Below, one piece after another: positions 46,319 through 58,913 of a DNA stretch of 64,000 nucleotides; position 1 is the first letter of the stretch; each line of letters opens with the position of its first letter. Origin of the DNA: Balanoglossus misakiensis (Eukaryota; Hemichordata); the NCBI GenBank assembly GCA_040954595.2, contig CM082592.2:7440001-7504000 (forward strand), read 5' to 3'. The translations under genes were made by a program, and so were the position numbers. The notes below the pieces were generated by a model. The model did no database searches. It saw only the letters and a list, made by a program, of their open reading frames with translations, and was not told the origin of the DNA.

Positions 46319-48460
46319 TAAGATTTGCATAAGGCCCGTGAGCAAAGGAAAGAAAACCGTTGCCATGGATTTCTAAAGGAGGCCTGTCCATGCTCGCTGG
46401 GGCAATTAAACCTTAGCGCGTACGTACGTGCATGGGTGGGCCAGTTTCCGAGAGTTCCGGACCGTACCGACAGGTTTCCCACAATCGACTGGTGTCACGA
46501 TTCCCGGATAAAATGGTCGTTTTTATCATATCTGTTTAATAGAGCATCATGGTAGGCCTATGTGAACCTCAACGGCGCCCATCAGTTGTACTAAGTCCAG
46601 ATAGCTGCGTCCAGAGTTACTGTACTAGTATCTCCAACGCAACATGTTTTTACAATTATATCAGTGCCCTTCAAAGAATGCGCGGTTTGCATTGGTTTTG
46701 TGCATTAGGCTACCAGGTAGAACATCTTGAATATCTGCCCACTACAAGATGCATTCATGATAAATGTGGAATTCAGAAATACGGTATATTGGCACAGTAA
46801 ATGACAATAAATCAGCACTTTACTCGATGCCTAGTCTGTTGTTGTTGTTTTTTCTTCACCCCGTTCGTCACCGCTGGAATATAACCCTTGTTGGTACTGG
46901 CATGCCAACCTTCACCAGATGACGTCATATAGTCCCCGCCGCTGCCATGCCAACCATGTACATGTGTGTATTGTGGTGTTTTCTGGTGATCGGTAGTAGG
47001 CATACAAACGAATATACTTTATTTTTAATGCCACTAGGTGGCGTGATTATCCGACCAATCTATATACGTGACGCGTATTGCTCGACAAACGTTTAAACAA
47101 TTGCCTAATGATGGACACATTTCTTGTAATACCATCGTGTAGAGATCTGCAACAAGAACAATAATGTAATATTGTCATTTTTCAACGAATGTATATATAA
47201 TATATATATATAATACAATTATATGGTACTATCACTTTGTTAAGGGCTCCTGTGATCCCAATGAATTGAATAACACTGTCCGTATTTTATGGTTACTGTT
47301 TTATGCCAGTGCCGGATTGCTGTAATTCTCAGCCATAAATCCGAATAACTCCGGCAAATTTTACGGTCCCGCAATCAGTTACCTGTTAAATCGTTTTAGG
47401 AGAGTGTTTACTTAGAGTACTATCCATCTATCATATATCTCCACACTTAAAAATTTTGTCCATCTTCAAAAGTACAGTGTATATGTGAATCTGCGTCGCA
47501 AGGTTGCTGCTGATTGGCTAATTCCCTTGTCGACTCGCTGATCACTGAGAAGCAGGTGCGCGGCAGGTGTGCGCGTGGAAGAACCTATTGGAATACGCCA
47601 TCCGATGCGGCCCCCCCCCCCCCCCCTCCACCAAAAAATAACTAGAGCAGCACTCATATCGGGCACGAACATTGTGAATTTAAGCTCCGACGGTCTTTTG
47701 GTGAAAGTTGTAGGCCCATATTTGAAACCTCAGGAGATGCAACCTGTTGTATTATTTGCATCATTTTAATTGATAAACTACACAACTGGTTCACGTAGCT
47801 CTCCTTGCTGATGACATGTGTATGTAAGTATAGTTCCTCATGTATGGTAATAGGTCGGTGCAATGCGACCCCGTCACCTGTAAAATACATTACGTTCCAC
47901 GTGGTCCCTGTAATGGTCCTATACCAGCGGCGACCTTGTCCCCAGAAAAATGCAGGGTGTACTTTTTCTCACAGCATGTACTGTGTACAGATGCGACCGA
48001 TTGATGGACAAGGGGAATAAGACAGCATATCTTTATGTGACAGAAATATTTTTATTGATTTAGACTAGCAAGAGTGGTTTTGTTTAGAGGCCGCGGCTAA
48101 CAACGAATTCGCGGGTATATCATTCCTGTTTTTGTTGAATTGAAATATCACAAAAGGAGAAAAAAGGTCATTATTTGATAAACGACGGGCTCAATTTTTT
48201 AATCGTTGTTTCTGTGTCACCAAAGTAACATCCATCAATTTTGACCCAATTTAGACGAAAGAGGAAAGTGTCGGGATGGGTTGGTTTGGGCTGGGCAAGG
48301 AAGCATACCGATACTTGCAAGGCTTACTCCCAAGAATCGTGATATCCCAACAACCTAGCTCCAAATGGAATGTTCCGTGCTGCGAGGTTTTCAAGTGGAC
48401 AGATAACGCTATCAAACCAATATGATTGGATGTTGATAAGAGACCATGGGTAACACCTGC
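46319..48460. other. Intergenic, no gene seen
   Basis: It contains a TGACGTCA palindrome near 46920, a (TA)n patch near 47196–47212 and a poly-C run near 47611–47627. Open frames here show no known domain. Confidence 0.65.
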
Positions 48461-48467
48461 CCGCCAC

Positions 48468-48475
48468 TATATAAA
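48468..48475 (+). promoter_or_regulatory. TATA box of a candidate plus-strand promoter
   Basis: TATATAAA is preceded by CCAAT (near 48417) and an inverted ATTGG (near 48426), a classic core promoter spacing. The predicted start is near 48498, about 35 bp before the ATG at 48532. Confidence 0.5.
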
Positions 48476-48531
48476 CAAGTAAGCGTGCTCTCAACTCAGG
48501 ACTTGCTTTCGCGGGGAACCGCCCTGCCAGA

Positions 48532-48674
48532 ATGTGTCGGCAGACAACCGTGGTGTGCCAGTATTCCGGAACAACATCTGCAGGAAAAGAACTGCCCCCA
48601 AGTTATCATGTGGACGCCAGGTTTAATATCGTCAGCGCAACTGTATACACCGAGCTGAGAGTTCGACATCACAG
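48532..48674 (+). CDS. Candidate first coding exon of an unrecognised gene
   Basis: From ATG at 48532 (A at −3) the frame MCRQTTVVCQYSGTTS... stays open for 47 codons to ACAG|GTAAGG at 48674, ending in phase 2. It is GC-richer than its surroundings and sits directly downstream of a TATA/CCAAT pair. No domain, signal peptide or membrane segment is recognised, and no partner exon was found. It could instead be a 5' UTR exon. Confidence 0.35.
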
Positions 48675-49133
48675 GTAAGGGAACACATCCATGCTATTGT
48701 ACAGGCGTGTCCCCCCCCCCCTTTTTTTCGGGACGGACGTATCAAAAGAGGAATTGGAAATGGTTGGAACGGATGAAATAGAGTATTAGTAGGCCCTACA
48801 TTAAACAAAATGGCCGTTTTCAGGAGGTAACTAATGAATTTGGACAAAGTTCTTGCAGATCATCTCATAAAAAAAACTGTGCGCCGCGCCTTGTAGCAAT
48901 AGAAGAAATTCCCCAACCGCCAGGATCTTTGCCGGCGGCTATGCACGAGAAAGTGTACACTGTGTCAGAAAAGGTCACCCATTTCTAAACTTGTCGTTAC
49001 GGCCAAGCAAACTTGTGTGCGTAGCATTAGGTCTAATTTGTTATAATCAACCCATCAATCACGTAGTGACCGTGAATCAATCAATCAATCAATCAATCAG
49101 TCACAGTCATCTCTATGTCCAGGAATGACTGCA

Positions 49134-49167
<34 letters not shown>

Positions 49168-51380
49168 TGAGAGAGAGAGACAGCCATCCAACAATTGAAA
49201 GGGAATGTTTTCTTTTATACAAAAACGGTTGGACATGACTCCAGGCTTGTAAGAATGTTATAAGGCGGCTACACGCAGAAACGTGCCTTTTATGTTCATC
49301 GACCCACGTTCTCGATATTCCTTCACATCCGTTTATTCGGAGGCCGTTCGTTTACAGACGGTAAGAATGAATGTCCATTGACGGCGTCTGATGCAAGAAA
49401 GTGTTAGTAGAAAGCTTGTGTCATTGTTCATCTGTAATTTGGTCCCGTTCATCTTTGACAGACGGGGAGACAAACAGACAGAAGCATATTCACCATTCAT
49501 TTAGCCACATTGATTTAGCAGAGAAATAATAACAGCTTAATTACCAGTAATGTGGCGTTCAACAAGGATCAATTTTAGGCCCACCCTTGTATCGCAGTCT
49601 GTGCGTGCATCGCAGGAGTAAATATTGACGGAGTTGATAGGAAAATTCATGTTTTTTTTAACCCATCTCCATATGTCGATTGCGATTCAAGTTCAACTTG
49701 AACGAAACCTATAGTCGAAATAATCATCTCGTAAAGATGTGTGCATCGGTATTTTCCCGACATCTGCATTTTCACTGATTGAATCATTTATGAGACAAAA
49801 ATGGTGGAGTGACGGGCTAAAATAAACACATATAGTGTACACGTGTTGTTCAAGAGCGACTTTGGAGCATTTTAATCATTTTGTTTTACACCAGTCTTTT
49901 TTACATGTAATGTCAGGTCTGGGGCGTCTAAACGCTGGGTTCAGAAAGCCAACCCTTGGTATTCCAAATCCACTTGCGCGGCACACAGGCAGTTTGTGTA
50001 GTCGTGTCTCTGCCACTGAAACTCCAAGCTATTCTAGAATTGGCAGTAACAGCCCGGCACTTAGAGTACATGTACATCCAAAGAGAGAATATTAATGGAT
50101 TGCCAACATCTTGAAATGCGCGGGCGTCATGATCCGCTTCTCGAGCAAGCTATACCTCTCACCTTTTCCACATTCGTCGTTCTTGTATCAGCGATTTGGT
50201 GGTTGCATGTCACCACGTGAATACATTTGACAGAATCACTATTCTGGTCGATTTGAGGCAGGGTTTGTAACTGCAACATTTGGCATTCCGTTTCAAATTT
50301 TCTTTGGAAATTACTGGACAAACCAAGTCGGAGAAATTGTATAGCTTTTTTTGCAATTACCTCGTTCTGTGTGGGCCTACACATTACACGTTTTTTTCAA
50401 AGCCATATTTCTTATCAAATGCGAAGGTGAAACCTTTAAAAATGTATTTTCTCTGAGTATCTGAACTATCTATCAATTGCATGTAATTAGTTTACTCGAA
50501 CCCTGAAATTCTCATTATTTGAAATATGTCATTGAAAAGTGTATACCTTCAAGATTTGGTGTTGCTTTCTAAAAGTGAGCTTCTCGTAAGAATAATAGAA
50601 GTTGACGTAAACCGAATATCTTCTCGAGATCGAGAGGAGGGGAGAAAGAGGGGGGGGGGAAGTGAAAGGAGAGAGAGATATAATAGGAATGAGGGAGATT
50701 GAGTTTTACACTCTGACGGATACACCCCCAGGGGACAATAGAGACAGAGAAACATCGTCAAGGGAACAGAGAAGAGATCACATTTTGGCTTTATCAAAAA
50801 CATGCGTTCTCCTTTAATCTTTTTGAGAAGATCTCTCAGTTGTTGTAAATGAAAAGAAAAACCATCCCATCTCAGTTTATCACACTACTGTTTGAATTTG
50901 TTTGGCGTTGAATACGAAGTGAATTTGTTTTGTTCTGTTCAGGATGAAAAATATATGGGCCTGCCCGACTGTATTAGAAACTCGAACTAATTTTAATCCA
51001 TCATTCCCCATGGAGACCAAGAAAATACCAGACGTCAAAGAAGGGACGTGTTTACTTAATAGTAGCCATTACTCCCGGCAGCTAAGATGTTTTGTGTTTT
51101 GTGTGAGTGGGGTGGAATGAAAGAACGCCGACATGCAACTTCATGATAGGGAACTAGCATTGATCACGTTGTGGCCACTGGCTATGAGAGATGAACGGCG
51201 AATCATACATCACGACCCACGTTTCGCTTGAAAGAGGACCCTGGTTTTTTTCTCCCGGGGGTACAGGATGGTTTGCCCCGCTTTTAAGCCGGTGTTGTTA
51301 GTCGCGCGTTTCTTTTGATCGCGCACATCGGAATATTAAAATTCAGCAGCGGCTCAGCCTCTAGGTGAGGGCATAAACCG
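48675..51380. other. Intergenic or intronic, no gene seen
   Basis: It contains a poly-C run (48711–48722), (AATC)n (about 49073–49099), a (GC)n–(GA)n tract (49134–49180) and a GA-rich segment near 50630–50680. No coding similarity is seen. Confidence 0.65.
49134..49180. repeat. (CG)n–(GA)n dinucleotide tract
   Basis: About eight CG units join directly to about fifteen GA units. Alternating CG is a classic Z-DNA former and (GA)n a triplex former. Confidence 0.9.
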
Positions 51381-51696
51381 TATTTAAAAGGGAGATAGAG
51401 GCGCGGTGGGGCGGGTGGTAAAAACAGAACGACATTTCACTCCGCTGAGCACTACACTTTGTCCGTCTCCGTCTCCGCTGAGTGGGATCCACTTCTAACG
51501 TTCGTTCGCCCAACTCTTGATCGACGCGGCAATGCTTGTCGCCCGGCGGCCCGCAGCAACAGACACCCAGAAGCAGACACCGTGTAAACCACAGTTCACC
51601 TTGTCGTATATCTGTGGCTTCCCACAGTGTTAGCGGGGGGCCACGCTGTCGGATGGAAATCACACAGCGACGCGACGTCGGGTCGACCTATCGCAG
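51381..51696 (+). promoter_or_regulatory. Candidate promoter and 5' exon with splice donor
   Basis: TATTTAAA (51381–51388) is followed by a GC-rich segment and ends at TCGCAG|GTAAAC (51696). An ATG at 51653 is open to the donor (MEITQRRDVGSTYR), with a weak −3 context; an earlier ATG at 51531 stops within the exon. It is a plausible first exon of a plus-strand gene, with no homology. Confidence 0.35.
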
Positions 51697-51755
51697 GTAA
51701 ACACTGAACTCCACAAGAAGCAGTCATAGTTTTATACAGAATTGTTTTTCATATA

Positions 51756-51890
51756 ATTATCATATCGTATAAAAATCATATATCATAAATCATATCATAT
51801 CATATCATCATATCATAATATCATATCATATCATATCATCATATCATATCGTCTATCATATATATATATCATGCCATATCATATCAGGTT
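51756..51890. repeat. (ATATC)n imperfect pentanucleotide array
   Basis: CATAT/ATCAT pentamers repeat with interruptions over about 130 bp, starting about 60 bp after the candidate donor at 51696. Confidence 0.85.
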
Positions 51891-54800
51891 GCATTGTATA
51901 ATTCTTTATTTTTGTTTAAAATTTTGTGTAGTGTATACGTGTCACGTCTTACTCAAGTAAGGGCCTGGAGAGAAGTAACACGGGGGGGGGGGGTGATTCC
52001 ATTTGCACATTTCAGGACTGTGTTCACAGCACTGAATACAGCCAGTGCAGTGGAGGCACGAACAAAATATTGATGTATATGTATTTCATACTACATTGAC
52101 GTTGAAAGTGTTGACTTCAACAATACCGCTCCCTGTATGTCCGGGTTAATGTTTCTGGGCGATGGAAATGATAACCGCACGACAAAATGGCCGTACATGG
52201 CGGCCATATTGGATCGTATCGTGAAACACACTGATAGACATTGGAGCATAAAATGATGTTTGCCCGTGTGTGACAAATTTGAATAAATCCGGCTAAAGCT
52301 TGTCTAAGTAGGCCTAATAATGGCTGTGGACGGAGCCAGTCTAGAAGCACCCACCTCCCTTCTTTCCGACTCCCCAGGGCTAAGATACTTTTTACAGATA
52401 AAATGTAAAAGTAGGGCCTACGTTTTTGTATCTATGCCGTGTCGCCTCTCCGGATATCGAATCTCGTGTGAAACACCCATAAAGTGATAAACGAAGTGTC
52501 TGGCAGTGTTGTGACGGTGGTGATTATATCATATCGGAAGGTTTGAACTTACGCTCCGAGGAAACAATTTATAACCGTTACAGTGACAGGACATTGCGCA
52601 AGGCCTGTCTGATTTTCCCGTGAAGGGTCGATGAAATCCACGCACCTGTTAAATATCGTTGTTGATTCTTTCGATACTTTATCGATGACATGCACGCAAT
52701 AATGGCGTCTCAAACCACAATTCAAGGTCGGTGTGACACAGAAACAGTAAATCTTAGCCGATTTGGATCATTTCTCCTTCTACCTTGGAAATCCACGCTC
52801 ATGAAGCAAAGTTGTCTCAAATTGTTAATTCAAAATGGCTGCCAGGAGTTCCCCTTATTGTCGTGTACTACTTGAATATCATTTAGCAGACAAAACGACG
52901 ATAAAACTACCATTAGTGATAAATTTGCTGTACGCACAGGCTGTGATAAGATGGCGAGGCTGGTTGAAACAGGTGTGTTTGTGTTTTATGTAAAGGCTGA
53001 TAAACGTTAACCATTTCTAATACAAGTACTTTGCCCATAATGCCACATTACAGCCGATCTACCGAGAATTAAATAATTATGATACTTCTGATCGTGAAAT
53101 TTAGAGCTGTGATTGCTATCGGACGAAAACCAAATATGACATCGTATAAATTTATGACCATTCGTTATGTATGATCTTTTTCATAATTCATACGTTCGTG
53201 TAAGCTGATTAGACTAGTTGTACATGTTACACCATAGGTCGAATGACCCCATATTATATGCAGTAAATTTTCGTCACATATGGTATTATATTGTCGTGGT
53301 GCTTGTCAGACACGCGGTCAGTGCGTTGTTTTCAGCTTTCAAAGCTTTAGGCCTATACAACATGTATGTGGAAAACGAGAACGGTCCTGTGACGTGTTAT
53401 TTTCTGAAAATTTCCACAAAAGACGCAGGAAAAAAGTTTATCCAATGATATTAAGGTGAACATTGTGCCACGGTGCTTGAAAATTTGATAGAGCAGTTAA
53501 TATATTTCCACGGTAGGCTGTAAACCCTATCCTACCACCGTATTCGAGACCCTCTGTCTATTAACTGAACATAGAGGGCGGGAACACCAATGGATGTAGT
53601 CTGTGACTTTTGTATTCACAATTCTAGTGATGTATACATTATTATACTTATTAAGGATATGTATCGTTAATTGAGAATACAACTGAAATAAGCCAGAGTT
53701 GTTGCGAGAATGAGATGCTGCGACCAGCCATATTAGATGTAAAAAAAGTCAAGCGGTATTTTGAGATAAACACACAACCTGAAGCAAACGGGAGCAGGAG
53801 TGTTGTATACAGTGAAAGTTGGCCTGAAGGACAATGTATTTGATGCGTTGGGTTCCTTTAAATATAACACGTGTCAGTTTCTTGCAAGGATCTAGGTCTA
53901 CTAATTACAAAACACACCTGGGAGCATTTCTTCTCCAGAGCGCTATTAGGAAAATTAAAAACCAACTTCACTCGCCAATCCCCGTCAGAACCCGACCAAA
54001 AAGGTTCACTATTGCAGCACAGGCAATAATCCGATTTAAACGCAGTACGTCACGAAAGAGGACGCCATTTTCTTTTGGGTCGTGTCTCCGGCTGTGATTG
54101 GACGAGCGCGTCTCGCCATCCCCCCCCCCTCCCCAAAAAAGAAGAAAAATTAAAGTTAACGGATATTAGTTGCAGTTTCTTATCCCTGTGGCATGCTCAA
54201 GGGATCGATATTGTCTGTGTGTAAGTTTAGCCCCTACGCGTGAGAAAAAAAATCACATTGTCACGCTGACAAACGATCTCCTTTTCAGAGTTGCATTCGA
54301 TTCAATTTTCAACGATGCCGATTGTATGCACATATTCACAGTGCGAGTGCTTGTGACATTATTATAAAGGCTGTGCTGATCTCAATACTGCGCATGTCAT
54401 CCTATATTTAAGGGACTTGGACAATGATGAACAATGATATACACAGATCGCGATTTCTGGAGAGAGAGAAAATATAGCCCAAAGTTGCAGCGAGTGGGTT
54501 TTTAAGTAGTCCCGTTTTCAGTTTCTTTTTCTCAGAAAGCAATAGGCCTAAGCCGCTAGGCAGATTTGTCGGTCACATATTTCTGTGTAGCAAAAGGGGG
54601 AGGGGTGTGAGCAAGGCGAGTTATTTGTAATATTTCACGCCAATTCCGAGAATGTCGGAAAGACTGTCGGAAAGTGCAAAATAGGGGCGCAGTATGCATA
54701 CATCATTAACGTTGTTATAACAACAGTCGTACCCGCAGAGTGAGAGACTGGGTTAGGCTAATACTTTTCAGTCAATTTTTCAAAAATCTGTACTTTCAGA

Positions 54801-55805
54801 TCGCAACGAATCAATATCTTTAATGCAGAAATAAACCCATACAGAGATTTCAACAATGATGCATAGTCTTTGGTATAAACATTTTATTCAGCCGTGAGAT
54901 TGCGATTACACACGCACAGAGTGTGTTGTTTGTCACGTGTCACATTACCTGCCTAAAACCACGCGAACCTTGCGGGTCACGTGGTGTTCGGAAAATGGTC
55001 AATTACCGCGGAAAGATGAGGAGCTATGATTTCTAGGTGCAATAAACCCGCATATGTCTGCGGTGAGGATATCATATGTCTGCCTATATCATGAGAAATT
55101 GATGGCCATGTAAAGTCGAGCTGCCCGTTCCTCTTTCAATCATACGTGAGATCCATGCCAATTCTGGCATTTTGTCCAGACATGTTTAAACGCGCCAATG
55201 TTATGATACCTGCATCGATAAACATCTCGTTGATAATTACCACCCGGACAAAAGCCCTCGAACAGTCTGTAAAATTAATTTTCACCAAACAAAGGAAAAT
55301 TTCCTACGTTTGATTTATTTATAAAACGTCACCTGCTGTATAGAATTACTGAGACAAGATATTAATGGGTAATTTTAGCATGAAATTCATCTATTAAAAA
55401 GCCATATCGGGGAGATGTTTAAAAAAAATAAACGATGATCATATTGCAGACTGGTTTGTGTTTAAATACCCTTTACTTTCACTTCGGAGGAAAGTTTTAG
55501 ATTTGACCTGTGTACACGGAATCGTTTCGGAGAGATATTCTAAGCCATAACTTTTCTTTTTATCTTATTGCCATTTCATGCACCTAACAGACAAATTAGA
55601 GCTAGCATCTATACTATTCCAGATCCCGGGCGCTGACGCCCATGTCGATAAACACCCCCCCCCCCCCTCCCCAAACAAATAAATGTTGGTGCAGTAATGT
55701 GAATTCATATTGTCGGAAGAGTTTATCATGTTGCATACAGTTTTATTATACCGTCTCAAAATACTGCCTTATGGAAAGTCATTCAAAGCTCGTAAATTGC
55801 TAATA

Positions 55806-56355
55806 ACCATATTGTAAAAGTCCTTCGACTCTTTCTATTCTCTTTTGACATGAGCCGACCTTTTTCTATTTACTTTTGAGACGATGATGTAAGAATTATC
55901 GGATAGTGCGGTCTACAGTATACACTACCACTCTACTCAATCCAAGAGACTTCTATAATTATTATATATATACATAGTAAGCACATAACGCGGACGCGCA
56001 TTTCAGTATCACACAGTCTAGGTGCCACTAGAAAACACCAACCTGCCATCTCGTGTGAACCAATTCGATGTTACAAATGCATAAAATTGTGATTTAAGTT
56101 TTTTTTTCTTCATCCTAACCCCTGTGGCTGTTGTTTCTCTCACCCGTACGCGGAGAGCGTCTCAATAGTCTGGTTTCGGGAACAGTTTGAAGTCATAACC
56201 ATATTTTACGCGGTAGTAAAAAGACGTCGCTGTGCCCTACCATATTGTGAAAGTCAAAGTATCCTTCGACCTGTTTTGTCCTATTTTGACCCCAGAGCCG
56301 ACCTTTTCTGTTTTGTTTTGACACGACGATGTAAAAGTTACCGGTAGTGCGACCT
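55806..56355 (+). repeat. Pair of diverged direct repeats (~115 bp each)
   Basis: Units 55806–55918 and 56238–56355 share ACCATATTGT, TCCTTCGAC, GAGCCGACC, ACGATG and TAGTGCG in the same order, with substitutions between. This is a local duplication with about 320 bp between units. Confidence 0.75.
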
Positions 56356-56502
56356 AAAATAAACATTTACAATTATTGCATTTTTTTTTCAATTTTCTGG
56401 CCTGTTGCGAAAGAATGGCACAATCTCACGCAGCTAATATAGGAAGATAATTAATTTGCAGTAAGTAATGATTAATATTTACCTGTCGGCGGAGGGATCA
56501 GG

Positions 56503-56699
56503 TTGACGTGGCGGTTGTCCGGTCAAAACACCTGTAAAGCTTTTTATACGCAAAAACGCATTCATCGGACAGCACATCTGTGTGTTGCTCTTCCGACGCC
56601 GGGAACATCACAGCGGGACCGTGGTGAGGTGACTGCGCTGCCCGTCAAAAGATTTTCAAAGTCTTCACAGCCAAATGTTTTTCAGATTGAATTCACGAG
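56503..56699 (+). other. Possible 5' exon ending at a GTAAGG donor
   Basis: A GC-richer stretch ends CACGAG|GTAAGG at 56699. It has an open frame from near 56503 but neither TATA nor homology. It is weaker than the two candidates upstream. Confidence 0.2.
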
Positions 56700-58735
56700 G
56701 TAAGGCCAATGATATTCCACTGAGTCGACAGTTCGTTTCAGAAATCTTCACTTGTAAACTATCACACGATTTGGACCGGGAAGACTATGAACCCATTTCT
56801 GATTTTTATTTGAATCTATTTTGTTGGGTTGGGTGACCCAGACTTCGATATTTACTGGCTCTATCTTCCCAGCGGTGGGTGTCCATTTATGGTTTAGTAC
56901 ATGTTATATATTTTCGTCAAAGCTCTAGCGGTGAGGTCTTTTCACGTTATTCATTTAATCTTTTAAAAAGTAAGATAAGAAGTTCTGCTATTTTAGTCAA
57001 TCGTTGGCAACACGGTGTGTACTCGTTGGCTCGTCGTAGAATAGATTACTTTTCCTGTGCACATTTTTTTTTTTTGAAATGACACGACTGTGCTGTGTCC
57101 CCTTTGTCATTTTTGTGAAATTTTGTCGATGGATTTTTGTAGCGGTGTCCCATAAGGAGTGATCATGTTTTATCTTTACTCCCCTACCTGACTTGTACGC
57201 TTATAAGGCTAAAAGAATTCGGCTAAACTGAGATAGTGGAGCTGAAGTTGGCAATGTCTCGAAACGGGGCGGCGGATTCAATATATAATTGCGCCCTCGT
57301 TGTCCAAAAGATGCAGGCGTTCGAATTCTGAGTATACCTTGTACCAGCAAGTAGCTGGAAGCGCAGTTCTTGGGCGCGTTGTGTAGAGGGCACTAGGTGG
57401 GTGGAGGTAATAGAAAATTTTGAAAGATCGTCCTGTTTTACAGTAAAACGGGCTTTGTTGCCAATCTATATGGAAATGAAATTTTCTTTAATACCAGTAC
57501 ATTTCATATCTTCTTTAATACAGTATGTTTGATATTTCTGGTTAATTGATATCCGGACAGGAGCTCTGCCCAGAATTCAAATGGCAAACAAACACCATCA
57601 GTGGGCTGGCTGACAGATCGGCTCGCTTGACTGACTGTTCCCCATTACAGAATCTATAAAGGTTTTTTAAGGGCCACAGTTTTTGAGAAATGTGACCAAG
57701 TTCCTTTTGATAGCTTACTTGTGAAATATGCTAATTTATGATCACGTCACATAACTCAACACAAACCCCGTACATGGGTATACTACACTGCTTCGAACCT
57801 TGGTGTTCAATCAGGAATCTAGCCATTTTTATGGGCGGTTTTATCTGTTGTCAAGCGACCATTTTGCTTCGCATCATTTCATAAAATGAAAGTTCACACC
57901 AAAAAATCAACAACTGAAAACTCGACTAGCCTCACAAAGTATGAATATGCACCCCAGAAATGGTTAAAAGTTTTAATTTGTTCGGAAATTCTGAGGCTTG
58001 CAGCCAGTACAATCGTCAGATCTATTTCTATCGACTAGACGTGACGAGAATATCAGACCACTAAAAAATGCGTTTTAATTTGGTACAAAAAACACACAGT
58101 GCTATGTCTGCATATTTTTAGAATAAGAAATATCTTAAAACCTCCTCCCTTAAAAACCCACCATATGTTTAATTCCTAAAGTCGGTCGCTGCGAAAATAT
58201 CTCTCAATCAGTCAAAAAAATGCCACGTATAAAGTCCTGTGGGATGCGAACGACAAACAGGCGATGTTTGGGATCGAGAGCGTCGCCCGCGTATTTCTCG
58301 TGGCTAAGTAATAAGCAATATGCATGTTTTGGAGAGTATCTGTATAGCCACGGGGGCAGCACGTTACATGAACGAGGGGCACGAATCTTGTCGGCTGAAA
58401 TCGCTGACAGTAAGTGAGTGGGCAAGTAATTTGTGAACGAGTTTCTCTTCATTTCCATATCTGGATAGCTCGTAAAGCAATTTTCATAGCTACCAGTAGA
58501 ATAAAAAAAACAGCCAAGAGTTAACGTTCTGTGGAAAAATAGTAACACATTTTTTGCCGTCCCCAGGAGAATAACTCAACAATTATAATATTTGTGTCTC
58601 GGTCCGTGTGTCGTAGCGCTATCCCTTTCTCATGACTTGCTCAGACATGTAAATCGTATTACCCCAGTGATAAAACGTGTTCAAAAATATTGCTTGCTTT
58701 CTAAGGTCATTCCATCTCGTATATTTTACATATCT

Positions 58736-58913
58736 TTAAAAGTACACAGTCAACTCAAATTGACATATGTCCTGGCAAAAATGGCGTATCCGCGTGATCT
58801 AAATAATATATGATGGAGCTCTTTTTCGCGTGTGTGCAAATTTGTGATTGGCTAGATCTTAATTTACCATGGTAACTGTAGCTAAATTTCAGTATGTGAC
58901 CGTATATCTTTAA
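58736..58913. mobile_element. MITE family A, diverged copy
   Basis: It starts TTAAAAGTACACAGTCAA and ends GTGACCGTATATCTTTAA. The interior shares AAAATGGCGTAT, GGAGCTCTTTTTCGCGTGTG, ATTGGCTAGATCT and the X-box-like TTTACCATGGTAAC (58863–58876) with 4821–5023. Confidence 0.75.

Larger units (their letters stand above)
51697..56502. other. Intergenic or intronic, no gene seen
   Basis: It contains an ATCAT-type array (51756–51890), poly-G and poly-C runs (51982, 54121, 55657), a dispersed repeat (52813–52840) and a diverged direct duplication (55806–55918 with 56238–56355). No coding similarity is seen. Confidence 0.6.
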
